NCBI RefSeq assembly: GCF_902167145.1
Contig: NC_050098.1
Span: 37,504,501-37,568,500, forward strand
DNA from: Zea mays
Lineage: Eukaryota > Streptophyta > Magnoliopsida > Poales > Poaceae
Direction of reading: 5' to 3'
DNA: 64,000 bases
Translations under genes and position numbers: made by a program
Shown here: positions 12,101-24,208 of the stretch, piece after piece
Layout: the number at the start of each line of letters is the position of its first letter
How positions within the stretch are numbered: the first letter of the stretch is position 1
The notes under the pieces: generated by a model
Seen by the model: the letters and a program-made list of their open reading frames with translations, nothing else
What the model was told of the DNA's origin: nothing
Database searches by the model: none

Positions 12101-13532
12101 GCAAACAGTAACCGCGGGAAAGAAAAGGGCGGCGCGGCTTACCGGCGGCGAGGGAGGTCCGGCAAAGGGTGGGGTCGGCTCGGGGAGACTCTGGCGGTCA
12201 CGTCGAGGTACGGCTCGACGTCGGAGATGGCCGGAATCGCCCGGTCCACGCGTGCAGGCGGGCGTCCTCGTCGGCGGTGAGTATACCGGCCAAACCACGA
12301 CGAACTGGTTCAATCCGAGGGCACGGTGAGCTTCATGGGGTCACGCAGCGACTGTGTGCCCAAGGAATCGAAGGATGGTGGAGTGGTTTACCCGGTCCAC
12401 GTACTCCGGCGGGGGCGAGAGCTCCGGCGAGCGTGGACTGGCTTCTCCGGCGAAGTAAACTCCGATTCCTTGCTCAGGGAGCCTCACGGAGGTGTGTACA
12501 GCCTTCTCCGAGGGCTGGACGGGGTTGGGAATGGCTCTACTGGCCGGTCTATGGTGACAGAGGGATTGGGCGGCCGCGGACTCGCTGCGCACGGGCAAAC
12601 GGCGACGAGCTAACTCCGGTGAGGTGTGGAGGGTGCGCGGAAGGGTGTAGTCGAAGCCTGGGAGGGCTTTATAAGCTCGGGCGCGGGCCACGGCGCTGGT
12701 TTGGCTCGGGCGCGGCGCGGGGCATGCGGGGACGCGCGCGAGCGTGCTCTGGCGCGGGCAGAAGGCGTCGAACACGTGGAGGTGAGTTTCTTCCAGTGTT
12801 CAAACGTCTCCAGAGATCGCAAACGTGCGAATCTCACCATGAATCCGGCGCAGACCTCCTCCTGGCACCTAGGGCTATCTCACATGTGTGAGTTCCAAGG
12901 GATGATACGCCCTAGATCGGGAGATAGACGGGCGCCAAATCTGGCTTGTCTCACTGCCCACCCAGCGACAAAACTGATGTCAAGTGCTGTCAAACGTCTG
13001 AGTCTCGGTCTCCAATTTTTCTACGGGGTGCCTTAAGTGGTATACCACATTTTTGGTATAGAACCCAAGTGGTTTTGGCACCATCTTCAAAGTGAACACG
13101 GCTGGTCTTTGGATTAGGGCTAAAATGTGACTTAGAGGGAAATAGAGAGCTCTAGCTCTCTCTCCACTTGGAGATTTGAATTGGGGTTTCTCCAGAGGTC
13201 TTTTTGCAATATTTCTCTCCCCTAATTGATGGTTATAATGTTGCTTAGGGTTTGGGCAAAAGTTACACACACTTTGCACACTTGTTCACTCTCTTTCCCC
13301 TCTTACCTAGGGTTTTGGAAGATAGGGTTTAGGAGAGGGCCTAGGGGTCTTCTCCCCTTTTATCCAAGGTGGTGAGTGAGTAAGGATTAGGGTAATGCTT
13401 CTCATGCCATTGGCAACTTTATTAGCATTTGATCTCCAAGTTCTTATGTGGTGCCCTAAGTCTTGACCCCTTGTGAACACAACTTCTAGTGCCAAAGTGG
13501 GTTTTAGCCAGGGTAACACCTGGGCTGTTACA
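9177..13532 (-). repeat. E1 5' LTR, complete, 4,356 bp
   Basis: Bounded on the plus strand by TGTG (9177) and TTACA (13532), giving TG...CA termini. The 10616-13532 part is duplicated at 1-2917. The length is unusual: most of it (9177 to about 12640) would lie downstream of the TATA box, so R plus U5 would be about 3.4 kb. A GC-rich island at about 12095-12890 carries the promoter. Confidence 0.88.
12667..12673 (-). promoter_or_regulatory. E1 LTR TATA box
   Basis: Minus-strand TATAAAG inside the GC-rich island, about 860 bases from the LTR start. The twin copy is at 2052-2058. It predicts transcription starting near 12640. Confidence 0.55.
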
Positions 13533-14456
13533 CGGTGTATGCGGCTCGCTCTGCCAAGTTTGGGTTCGCCCCTTGGGGAGGAGTGCGGTGCATTTAGGAA
13601 ACCTAACGGGTGGCTACAACCCCGGGGAATCTTTGTAAAGGCTACGTAGTGATGCCCTGCTGGGTCACCTTTGTAGTGATCAATGGAGAGTCATGATCTC
13701 CGGGCATAATGGGAATCACGGCTTGTGGGTAAAGTGCACAACCTCTGCAGAGTGTTTGGAAACTGATATATCAGCCGTGCTCGCGGTTATGAGCGGCCAA
13801 GGGAGCTCCAGTGATTAGTGGTACTTGATCAGAGATACTTTGGTACAGGTGGCTATGAGATCGATGGTTTCGGTTATGACTATGGTGCTGGTAAGTGGTA
13901 TTCTTTCCGTTTGGAAAGGGTACATCGGGTTAATAACTTGGGTTAATGCTAAAACTCGGCTTTCTATTAGTAAATAATAATCTGACCAACTAAAAGCAAC
14001 TGCTTGACTTATCCCCACATAAAGCTAGTCCACTACAGCCAAACAGGATACTTGCTGAGTATGTTGATGTGTACTCACCCTTGCTTTACACACCAAACCC
14101 CCCCCCATCCCCAGGTTGTCAGCATTGCAACCACTGCTCAGGCGAAGATGAAGCTGTGGAAGGAGACTTCCAGGAGTTCCAAGACTACGACGAGTTCTAG
14201 GTGTGGGTTAGCGGCAACCCCCAGTCGGCTGCCTGTGAAGGCCGCGGTTATCTACGTTTCTTTTCCGCACTTTGATTTATTGTAAGGACTATATGGACGT
14301 CTCAGACGTATGATGTAATCGACTATTTCCCTTCTTAATACTATTTTGAGCACTGTGTGATGATGTCCATGTTATGTAACTGCTGTGTACGTGAATAACT
14401 GATCCTGGCACGTACATGGTTCGCATTCGGTTTGCCTTCTAAAACCGGGTGTGACA
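13533..14456 (+). repeat. E2 5' LTR, 3' portion
   Basis: Direct repeat of 19963-20888, ending TGTGACA. It begins exactly where E1 ends, which shows that E1 inserted into this LTR. Confidence 0.92.
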
Positions 14457-14460
14457 TAAG

Positions 14461-14472
14461 TGGTATCAGAGC
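14461..14472 (+). other. E2 primer binding site (initiator tRNA-Met type)
   Basis: TGGTATCAGAGC four bases after the 5' LTR end. The following 14473-14716 is leader without a visible gene. Confidence 0.9.
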
Positions 14473-14716
14473 CGTGCTGACTGTAGGACCGCTAACCTAG
14501 AATAGAATGGTCGTTCTAAGGACTATAGACCTCTGTCCTTGCCTTGACTTTGATATCCCTTCAAAAGTTGGTCATACCGACCAAACCTATGTTCTACTAT
14601 ATAATATACCTTGCTGAAAATTGTGTTTTATTCTAATCCTTCATTTATCTATGATTCATTACTTGCTGGTCATATTGATTCTATTCTCACCCTTTTGCTT
14701 GCGATGTCTTTTGTAG

Positions 14717-15730
14717 ATGGCTCGACTTAGACACACTGCACGAAAGTCTGTCATCCCCTTCTTACCCTCCCGCCTTGCTGAGCGTCCGCTTCGCCGTCCC
14801 GTGGCCGGACAGTCCAGCCACTTGGAGAGACTGCACCACCGCCTGCATGACGAGCAGGAACGTCGATGACAGGAGCAGCAGGGCTCTTCTTTCTCGCTCC
14901 ACCAGGAGATAGAGTCTATGAGGAGCTGCTCCCCTGTGCTTCCTCTGGAGGCGCCCCTTGCACCACCACTGGGCGCCCCAGCTTCTGGAGTAGCTGCTGG
15001 AGGAGACCCAGACGACGGAGGTGGCGACGACAGCTCGAGCCACGACACCGACTTCTCTGCTAACCATGAGCCGGAAGGATGGGTTGCTCGACCCATCACT
15101 CGCGACGCTGCTCGCGGGTGTCACTTCCACGATGCGCTCGACACCCTGCTACGTCGGGCATTTAACCGACATACTTGGTCTATCGAGTATCGCTGTGTGG
15201 TCTACCAGCACAGTCGCGGGGTCTACCCGGACCGCTGGGAGGCAACCTGCTTGGTGCGCTGTCCGGAGAACAGTCTCCAGGGTGCGGAGGCCTGCTCAGA
15301 GCACTATTCTATCTCTGAGCGGGACTCAGCTGAGGCAGCCATGCAAGATGCTGCACGGCGTGCGCTTTCGCACTACTGCTCGGTTTTCGGTGGGGCAGCT
15401 GATGGTCTTGACCTGAAGTATTACCCCCGCCGTCCATCTGGCAGCACAGGAGGCGTGATTGTCTCACCTGTCGATGAGGGCAATCCTAGGTTGAGCAGCA
15501 CAGTCAACCTAGCCGCCGTGCTAAACACGGAGCTGGACCATGCACTAGACGAGCTGAGTAGAGCTCGTGCTGAGATCGCCCTGCTGCGGGCTGAGCGCGC
15601 GGAACGTCGTCACCTGGATGGTGGTTCCCTCGCTCCCGTCGGGACTCAGCACCCGTACCGCTCACCTCGGCATGGACACCAGTCTTATGGCAATCCCGAC
15701 TGCAAGACCAAGATAACTCTAGAACCATAG
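14717..15730 (+). pseudogene. E2 accessory ORF upstream of gag, one in-frame stop
   Basis: ATG at 14717 opens a frame that runs to 15730 with a single TGA at 14867-14869 (codon 51); otherwise about 337 codons. The N-terminus is basic; a central globular part contains YRCVVYQHSRG and SAEAAMQDAARRALSHYC; a coiled coil (NTELDHALDELSRARAEI) precedes a basic tail. Position and layout match the E1 ORF at 7888-8757, and the alanine-rich helix resembles the EDTIEAIALHGLTTFC patch there. The pattern loosely recalls a double-stranded-RNA-binding fold, which is unproven. 15731-16133 is spacer before gag. Confidence 0.7.
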
Positions 15731-16133
15731 CTCGTTAGAGTTGGATCTTGTAATTAATACGAAATATATACGTAGAAGCTACAGTCTTAGCGTTAGTCTC
15801 GCTCTTAGTTAGTCTTAGTTAGATAGGGTAGTTTGCTATATCCTGTGCATCTATGTTTGTCCTGATGAACTATGTTTGGTTTGGATCTTTGTAATGACTG
15901 TCACCAGAGTGTGGGTATCCCCTGCATTTTGGTTTACCTATTATGTTAATAGAGTTAGTTATATAGTTGGGAAACCTTTCATTCCACTTTCCTCTTTATC
16001 TGAGAAGCTGTGTGGTCTGTGTTGGAGATCAGTGAAGATGCTCGTCTGTTCAGTGCTGTTGAAGAATTCTATACTCTTTTCTTATGCTGCAAGATTTGCC
16101 AGATCAGTTCTGATGTGTGGTTGCATTCTGCAG

Positions 16134-18213
16134 ATGTCAGAGAACAGGCGCAGAGGAGGAAGGCGTGCTCAACAGGAGCAAGCCGCTCAACAGGAGGAGG
16201 TGCCCCAGCAGCAGCATCTGCCGCCCCCGCCCCCGATGTCCATCGAGCAGATGTTTCTGATGCAGACTCAGGCAGTTCAAGCCATCGGTCAGATTTTGGT
16301 CGCCATTCAGCAGCAGCAGCAGCAGCAGGCCCCACCTCAACCTCAGATGCCTCAGATGCCCAGAGACAAGCGTGCTAAATTAATGAGAGGTCATCCACCA
16401 ACGTTCGCTCATTCTTCTGACCCCATGGATGTTGAAGACTGGCTGCGCACTGTGGAGCGGGAGTTGCATACCGCTCAGTGCGATGACAGGGAGAAAGTCT
16501 TGTATGGTCCCCGTTTGTTGAGAGGAGCAGCCCAATCATGGTGGGAGTCTTACCTCGCCACCCATGCCCACCCTGACGCCATCACCTGGGAAGAGTTCAG
16601 AGGTAGCTTCCGTCAGTACCATGTTCCTGCAGGTCTGATGACAGTGAAGAAGGAGGAGTTCCTGGCCCTCAAGCAAGGGCCATTGTCTGTCAGTGAGTAC
16701 CGGGACAGGTTTCTGCAGTTGTCTCGCTATGCTCCTGAAGATGTCAACACCGACGCCAAGCGACAGTACCGTTTCCTGAGAGGCTTGGTTGACCCTCTGC
16801 AGTACCAACTGATGAATCACACCTTCCCGACATTCCAGCACCTGATTGACAGAGCAATCATGACAGAGAGGAAGCGTAAGGAGATGGAGGATCGTAAACG
16901 CAAGATCAGTGGACCCCAGCCTAGAAGCAGCAATCGTCCTCGTTTCTCAGGCAATCAACCTCAGCAGTTCAGGCAGAACTAGCGTCCACCTCAGCAGCAT
17001 CAGCAGTTTCAGAGGCAGTATCCTCAGCATCAGTACCAGAACCGTCAGAGCAATCAGTCAGGAGGTCAGTTTCAGAGGCAGAATCAGCAAGCACCTCGTC
17101 TTCCTGCCCCAACAGCCCAGCAGAACAATCAGGCAGCACCAGCTCAGGTTGGAAACAGAGCATGTTTCCACTGTGGAGAGCAAGGCCACTGGGTGATGCA
17201 ATGTCCGAAGAAGGCAGCCCAGCAGCAGTCAGGCCCCAACGCCCCAGCAAAGCAGAATGTGCCTCAGCCTGGAGCAGGCAATCGCTCTCAGCCGCGCTAT
17301 AACCATGGGAGACTGAACCACTTGGAGGCTGAAGCAGTTCAGGAGACCCCCGGCATGATAGTAGGTATGTTCCCAGTCGACTCCCATATTGCAGAAGTGT
17401 TATTTGATACTGGAGCAACACATTCTTTCATTACTGCATCATGGGTAGAAGCACATAATCTTCCAATAACTACCATGTCAACCCCCATTCAAATTGACTC
17501 AGCCGGTGGTAGAATTCGAGCCGATAGCATTTGTTTGAATATAAGTGTGGAAATAAGGGGGATAGCGTTTCCCGCCAACCTTATAGTAATGGGTACTTAG
17601 GGAATAGATGTCATCCTAGGGATGAATTGGCTAGATAAGTACCAGGCAGTTATCAGTTGTGATAAAAGGACCATCAAGTTGATGTCCCCACTAGGAGGAG
17701 AAAGTGGTGACCGAGTTAGTCCTGCCTGAGCCAAAGAAAGGAAGTTGTTATCAGCTAGCTGTTGATAGCAGTGAAGCAGACCTAATTGAGAGTATCAAGG
17801 TTGTGTCTGAGTTCCCAGATGTGTTTCCAAAGGACTTACCGGGTATGCCACCAGAGCGGAAAGTTGAGTTTGCCATAGAGCTTCTTCCCGGAACCGCCCC
17901 TATCTTCAAGAGAGCTTAAAGAATATCTGGACCAGAGTTGGTTGAGCTTAAGAAGCAAATTGATGAGCTGACAGAGAAAGGTTACATCCGGCCAAGCACC
18001 TCGCCTTGGGCCGCCCCTGTCCTATTTGTGGAGAAGAAAGATGGCACCAAGAGGATGTGCATCGATTATCGAGCTTTGAATGAGGTCACGATCAAGAACA
18101 AGTACCCCTTGCCTAGAATAGAAGATCTGTTCGACCAGTTGAGAGGAGCCAATGTGTTCTCCAAGATTGATCTGATGGCCAAATACCCTGAGCTCTTTGC
18201 TAGCCAACCCTGA
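16134..18213 (+). pseudogene. gag-pol: E2 gag-pol, multiply broken and truncated in RT
   Basis: Starts at 16134 (MSENRRRGG; the open frame extends upstream to 15876 but that part is not Gag-like). Gag core about 16380-16870, TAG stop 16980-16982, CCHC knuckle CFHCGEQGHWVMQC near 17164-17205, protease LFDTGATHS near 17402-17430, TAG stop 17598-17600, a one-base frameshift near 17697-17703, TAA stop 17917-17919, then RT up to FSKIDL near 18175. There the frame jumps to [12 protein letters not shown] and ends. The rest of RT, RNase H, integrase and chromodomain are missing, about 3 kb compared with E1. The element cannot supply pol. Confidence 0.88.
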
Positions 18214-18235
18214 ATCTCGAGGGCGAGATTCTTTT

Positions 18236-18247
18236 AAGGGGGATAGG
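18236..18247 (+). other. E2 polypurine tract
   Basis: AAGGGGGATAGG two bases before the 3' LTR start TGTAACG at 18250. Confidence 0.88.
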
Positions 18248-18250
18248 TTT

Positions 18251-18316
18251 GTAACGCCCTGAATTTGGGGGTAGAATTTTTTTTCTTCTTTTCTCTCACC
18301 AAATTCAGGCGTTACC
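18251..18316. repeat. Hairpin at the first bases of the E2 3' LTR
   Basis: gtaacgcc-c-tgaatttgg (from 18251) is the inverse complement of ccaaattcaggcgttac (about 18299-18315), with one bulged base and a loop of about 30 bases. Confidence 0.75.
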
Positions 18317-18524
18317 CTTTTCTTTTCTCGTTCCCTCGCTAAACCTTGATCTTTTCCAAAGTTTTAGCGGGGATCGGCTTGTAATTCCCGTGTTAAGCAA
18401 AACCTTAAAATACTTTATGTTGTTTGATGCAACATGCCGAACCATGCATTCTTTCGATTGCTTAAAAATGTAAGTGCATTCATCCAGGAAAAAACGGATT
18501 TCGAAAAGGAGAAAAACCTTTTCT

Positions 18525-19085
18525 TTATTTTTCTTTTCTTTTTTTCTTTTTCCCTTCTCTCTCTCCTCCCTTTTTCTCTCTCCCGCGTCGTGGGCCGCCC
18601 CTGGCCGGCCCAGCCGCCCCCCCCCCCCGCGCGCCCCCTTTGGGCCCAGCTGGCCCAGCCGCCCCTCCCTCTTTCCCCCAAATCCCTCTCTCTCCCTCCC
18701 TTTCTCTCATTTTCTCTCTAGCCGCCGCCCCCTGCCCTAGCCGCCGCCCCTGCTCGTCGCCGGTTCGGCCGCCCGTCCCCGTCCCCGGTGAAGTCCCCCT
18801 CCCCCTCTCCTCCCTCCCCCATCTCCCCTCCCCTTCCCCCTACCCGGCTCGGCCCCGCCGCTCGGCCGCCCCTGCGCCCCGGTCCGGCCGCCCGCCCGCC
18901 CAGCTCGGCCGCCGGCTCGGCTGCCGGCTCGGCCGCCGCCTTGGCCGGCCCAGCCCCCCGCCGGTTCGGCCGCCCCTGCCCGGCCGCCCCTGCGCGCCCA
19001 GCCCGGCCGCCCCTTACCCTAGCTCGGCCGCCCGCCGCCAGCTTGGCCGCCCCCGCCCCTGCCCCAGGCCGGTTCAACCGCCCCC
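18525..19085. repeat. Pyrimidine- and CCG-rich low-complexity tract in E2 LTR
   Basis: Long TTTTCTTT/CTCTCCC runs grade into repeated GGCCGCCC and CGGCCGGC words. Proline- and alanine-rich frames here on both strands are a product of composition, not genes. Confidence 0.8.
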
Positions 19086-20998
19086 CTTTTTTATTTTATT
19101 TTATTTTCTTTCATTACTGTTATTTATTTTATTTTAGGCAGATTAATCATTGTTCATGTTATTGAAATAGGAAACTTAATTTAGAATTCCGTTACGCTAG
19201 TTAATTCATATAATCAATTGTTTATCCAGTTCAATGTTGATCAACTAAAAATGACTAGGTTTCCATTAGTGCATATAACTAAATTCTTTTGTTAGAACCA
19301 ATTGTAACTAATCATTAGTGCATAAGCTTTAACCCCCCCGCGAGACCTTTTCCCGTTTCTTTCTAACCATAACGAATGCGATATCGAATGTCATACTTGA
19401 TGCATAGTCACTTTATTTGTTCCCTTGTATGATGTACTGTTTGTTTCCCAATTTGAATGGATGAATGTATGTATGCTTGCAATCGCATAGAGAACGATCC
19501 GGTCGAAGAGCCCGAGGAACTCGCAGGAGAAGCCCCTGAGCAGCAGTCGGTTGGTGGAGGCAAGTGTCCCTTGACCTATCTCTGTCTTATTCATTATTTA
19601 ATTCACCTCCCGCTCTACACATTTATGCCTAAGGATTGACTAGCTTTTGTTATCCATATCCTTGTCTACCTATCTGGGTTGGATTATTATTGTTTAGCTT
19701 TATGCTATTGCTCAAACTCTAATCAATGAACATGATGAGAATATCTATGATACGCTGTTTTCCCTTCTCTTATTATGATGTTGTACTTGTGGTCATTAAG
19801 GGGGCTCGAGCGGTTTCTCGAGTGCCTCTCCGTAAGGACCTGTTCTATGGATGACCGCCCGGGAAAATAGTGCAACCATGAGGGTGGAATGGGATGCCCT
19901 TAGCTGAATAATTAGAGGATCCGGGGTGTAGTTCACTTAGCCGTCGTGCCGTCAATGGGGCTCGGTGTATGCGGCTCGCTCTGCCAAGTTTGGGTTCGCC
20001 CCTTGGGGAGGAGGGCGGTGCATTTAGGAAACCTAACGGGTGGCTACAGCCCCGGGGAATCTTTGTAAAGGCTACATAGTGATGCCCTGCTGGGTCACCT
20101 TGGTAGTGATCAATGGAGAGTCATGATCTCCGGGCAAAATGGGAATCACGGCTTGTGGGTAAAGTGCACAACCTCTGCAGAGTGTTTGGAAACTGATATA
20201 TCAGCCGTGCTCGCGGTTATGAGCGGCCAAGGGAGCTCCAGTGATTAGTGGTACTTGATCAGAGATACTTTGGTACAGGTGGCTATGAGATCGATGGTTT
20301 CGGTTATGACTATGGTGCTGGTAAGTGGTATTCTTTCCGTTTGGAAAGGGTACATCGGGTTAATAACTTGGGTTAATGCTAAAACTCGGCTTTCTATTAG
20401 TAAATAATAATCTGACCAACTAAAAGCAACTGCTTGACTTATCCCCACATAAAGCTAGTCCACTACAGCCAAACAGGATACTTGCTGAGTATGTTGATGT
20501 GTACTCACCCTTGCTCTACACACCAAACCCCCCCCCCCATCCCCAGGTTGTCAGCATTGCAACCACTGCTCAGGCGAAGATGAAGCTGTGGAAGGAGACT
20601 TCTAGGAGTTCCAAGACTACGACGAGTTCTAGGTGTGGGTTAGCGGCAACCCCCAGTCGGCTGCCTATGAAGGCCGCGGTTATCTATGTTTCTTTTCCAC
20701 ACTTTGATTTATTGTAAGGACTATATGGACGTCTCAGACGTATGATGTAATCGACTATTTCCCTTCTTAATACTATTTTGAGCACTGTGTGATGATGTCC
20801 ATGTTATGTAACTGCTGTGTACGTGAATAACTGATCCTGGCACGTACATGGTTCGCATTCGGTTTGCCTTCTAAAACTGGGTGTGACAGACCTAGACATA
20901 AAGAGGATTACCCCATGTTCTTAAATGAATAGAGTGCTAAGTAAGAAATTCAAATTCTTATAGCACTTACCAAATGGGGAATTCTCTATATGACTAGA

Positions 20999-21045
20999 GT
21001 TGTGAGACTAATGTTTCTATCTAAGTGTTTATGTAGTCTCACAAC
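20999..21045. repeat. Hairpin copy 1 in E3
   Basis: Perfect 12-base arms gttgtgagacta (20999-21010) and tagtctcacaac (21034-21045) with a 23-base loop. Confidence 0.8.
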
Positions 21046-24000
21046 ATGAGAATGTGTTTCCCAAATGGAGTGTGCCATTCAACATTCAAAGAAGATCGAA
21101 CCAATACTATGTGATGTATTCATTCTTGTTTAAATTGGTTTTGAGTCTTCTCCATTAATCACTCACCATGTTATGAATTAGAGTTGCCCTATAAACTTAA
21201 TTAAATAATCATGCTACTTTCATCCTTTTTCAATTGATGTTATGCATGATGCTTGTAAGGGTAATTTAGTTCATATAATGAGGTTTCCTTATTTTAGTAA
21301 CCTTCTTGTCATTCATATACTAGAGGTTGCTAAATAGAAAACTATTGCTTGTGTTACTAATGCAATCTCTTTTAAGCTATTTCATGAAATTCATAAGTAG
21401 AGATTGTGCTCTTTCAATTGGTAAAATCACAAGCTTTAAAGGTTAATCTTCACTTAAAAGAAAGATTAGGAATGCTCAAGGCAAAGGTATGGAACTAATT
21501 GCTTCAATTGGTAGTTGATCAATAGTAGTTCCTTTCAAGTGGCATACTTTCAATTAGTAATAATCTATTTTATGAAAAGAAATGTCAATATGAAGGTTAA
21601 ATTCCTTTTGGATTAAATTTGTAAATTGGTGCATATTGTTAATTCACTCATACATGTGCATTGACTTAAAAGGAATTTAATTTATGCCTTTATGCCTCAT
21701 AAATGATGATTTATTTGACACTCATATATAAATATCATCATTCATTAAATACTTCATTGTACTACTAATACCTCTTTTCAAAGTGCTTTTTTTACTAGTT
21801 TTAAAAGGAAAAGAGATAACAAGCTAAAGAAGGAAGTCTCCACAATTGAAGAAAAGAAGAATACTTAGATGACACCATATCATATAGTAAGATCTTTCAA
21901 TTGATATAACAAATGGTACATTCTATATGGTGGTAAGTATTCTTAGGCATAAGTTAATTCATTGCAAATTTTTCATGCCTTGACCAATATATGTAATGTA
22001 CTCCTCTTGAGAATCTTCATTGAATTGAAAGTGCATTTGATAAGTCATTCAAATACTTGATGCACATATCTAGTGGGAGCACATTATATATATCTTGTGT
22101 CGTAGAGAATAAGTTTCCCTTGAGTAAGCTATACTAAGACAATCCAAAATGGTAAATTTGTATCTCATTCATATGGATTGTAATCTTTGTTTTCTAAATA
22201 GCTACTCTTGATACAGTTTAAAATTCCCTTATCGTTAAATCTAAAAGTGCATAAGAATCTTTTTGTTGATATTCATGACATACATATGCACTAACATGGA
22301 TATGATTTTTAAACTGTAAAAGGTACAATTAGTGATCCATACTCTCTAAAATTTGGAAACCCATATTTTCATATCTTAGAAATCTACTTAAATCGGTATC
22401 CATATGCTTCACATTGAATTGGATCACTAAGTTGTAAATTCCATGCATAACTTGTCTTCATTTTATGAATGCTTATGCGACTAACCTTGATAAGCTAGGT
22501 GCACCCAAGGTCAAGCTAGGTTCATCATCGAGAAGGCAACACAACGATGTATCAAGAAAAGGAGAAAAGGCTCCTATTCTTAACTCTTGCTTTTATCTGT
22601 GTGATTAAATATTGACTTGAAACCATGTAAGATGGTTGTCAAGTATATGTGGGTGCCTACACAAAGAGAAAGGCCACAATAAGGATTGTGTGGGTACTCA
22701 AGGCTCTTACTACTAATCTCAAAGGACCCAATTCAAATTGGGTACCAAGATATGAAGCTTAAACTTGTTTTGCAGGATCACTCCTTCAATGGATCAAGTT
22801 GGCTGTTCGATAATGAATGTATAAATCATATTTGGAGATAGTAGCAACTGTGGTAACAACTGAATCTCAAGTGCATATTTTTTTAAAATCTTATCTCCTT
22901 TGTGACTTGTGTAGCCACTAAGGAAGAAGAAGCACCTGAGGACATACATCAGTTGTTGATTATGAAATAAAGGTCCAATTGGAAGAAAAATGAATCGTAT
23001 CATATGATCAATAATTCAAAACTATGTGATGTATTATCTCTCTCTAATTAATTTGGATTTGATTCTTCCATATTAGACACTCACCATAATATGGCTTAAA
23101 TTAGACCTTTGGACTTCATTGAATAACCATGCATATCTAAATCTATGTCATTCAATAATGTATTGTGTATAAGGGATTAAGAGAAATTTAGTCCATATTA
23201 TGAGGTTTCTTTATTTTTAGCAACTCACCTGCCTTTCACATAAAAAAGGGTTGCTAAATAAGAAACTAGTGCTTGTTCTACTAATGCCATCTCTTGTGTT
23301 GAGTTTGTCCATAGAAAATCTATGTTAAGAGATGGTGCTTGTTTTAAATTGGATAAATCACAAGCTTAAAGGATACTATTCAACTAAAGTAAGATGAAGT
23401 TGATAAGAGGCCAAGGTATGAAAACTTCCTATCCTTCAGTTGTTTTAGTATTCTATCCTTAGTGGGATGTACCATAGTATAGGTTAAATTCATTGCATTA
23501 TAAAATGTTCAATAGTGCATATAACTTTGACATCAACTATATGTGTGCACTAATTTAAAGGAATTTAGTCTATCCTTTTGGGTTTCAAGAATGATGGTTC
23601 ATTTTCATCCACATATAAGGATCATCATTTGTGAAACCTTCCCATGTGTTTTTAATGCTCTCTTTTCTAAGTGTTTGAACAAGGTCCTTCCAAGTGCTTT
23701 CAAGATGGATTCAAAATCTACGGATATAAGAGTCTTGGTTATTTCAATCATTGAGTTTCAATGGGTCTCATATCATGTATGATTGAACCATGCCAAGATG
23801 AATGAAGTTCAAGATTGCCTGGTTGGATGAAATCATAAAGATAAAAGAAATCATAGTGATTCAAGAAGGGAGTTACACTTTTTGTCAACCAAATAATGAA
23901 GATGTAGTGACATATTTATATGATATCCTTCATTATGAGGTTTGAGGTTCATATTAGCATGCTTTACCCTTTAGAATTTCAATTGATATACTTTCAGTTC

Positions 24001-24162
24001 TTAAACTTTCAATTGGTTTAATTTTCATCATCTATGTAAAGCATGTTATGTTAAACCAAGATATAGTACAAACATCTCCTTTAACCTCGTATTGTTGATG
24101 TGCATAAGTGTACTTTGTGTACTCTTACATGCACAAATTGAGGGAGAGTTTAGCCTATATCT

Positions 24163-24208
24163 TGTGAGACTAATGATTTCTTTCAAGTTCATGTTGTGTA
24201 GTCTCACA
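24163..24208. repeat. Hairpin copy 2 in E3
   Basis: Arms tgtgagacta (24163-24172) and tagtctcaca (24199-24208). It follows agggagag...ctatat, the same order as in the other copies. Confidence 0.8.

Larger units (their letters stand above)
1..13532 (-). mobile_element. E1: Tekay-clade Ty3/gypsy LTR retrotransposon
   Basis: A nearly complete element read on the minus strand: 5' LTR 9177-13532, PBS 9163-9174, accessory ORF, uninterrupted gag-pol, PPT 2918-2932, 3' LTR up to 2917. The two LTRs align at a constant offset of 10,615 bases with no indel and about twenty substitutions over 2,917 bases (counted by eye), so the insertion is recent. The C-terminal chromodomain-like tail of the integrase places it in the chromoviruses, most like the Tekay clade (recalled). 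It is inserted in the 5' LTR of E2; the sequence following 13532 (CGGTG) resumes E2 at the point equivalent to 19963. About 1,439 bases of the 3' LTR lie left of the window. Confidence 0.92.
13533..20888 (+). mobile_element. E2: degenerate Tekay-like Ty3/gypsy element
   Basis: Plus-strand element: 5' LTR remainder 13533-14456, PBS 14461-14472, broken accessory ORF, broken gag-pol cut off within RT, PPT 18236-18247, complete 3' LTR 18250-20888. The first part of the 5' LTR is separated by the E1 insertion and should lie left of the window. The LTRs differ by about a dozen substitutions plus a C-run length change over 924 bases (by eye), so E2 is older than E1. GACCT at 20889-20893 is the expected target duplication; its partner is outside the window. 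Confidence 0.88.
18250..20888 (+). repeat. E2 3' LTR, complete, 2,639 bp
   Basis: Begins TGTAACG after the PPT and ends TGTGACA. Its last 926 bases match the 5' LTR remainder. It contains a terminal hairpin (18251-18316) and a long pyrimidine/CCG-rich stretch. Confidence 0.92.

Noticed and set aside
18415..19165. Proline/alanine/arginine-rich ORFs on both strands
   Set aside because: Products of pyrimidine and CCG low-complexity sequence in the E2 LTR; no domain and no alternative copy to test.
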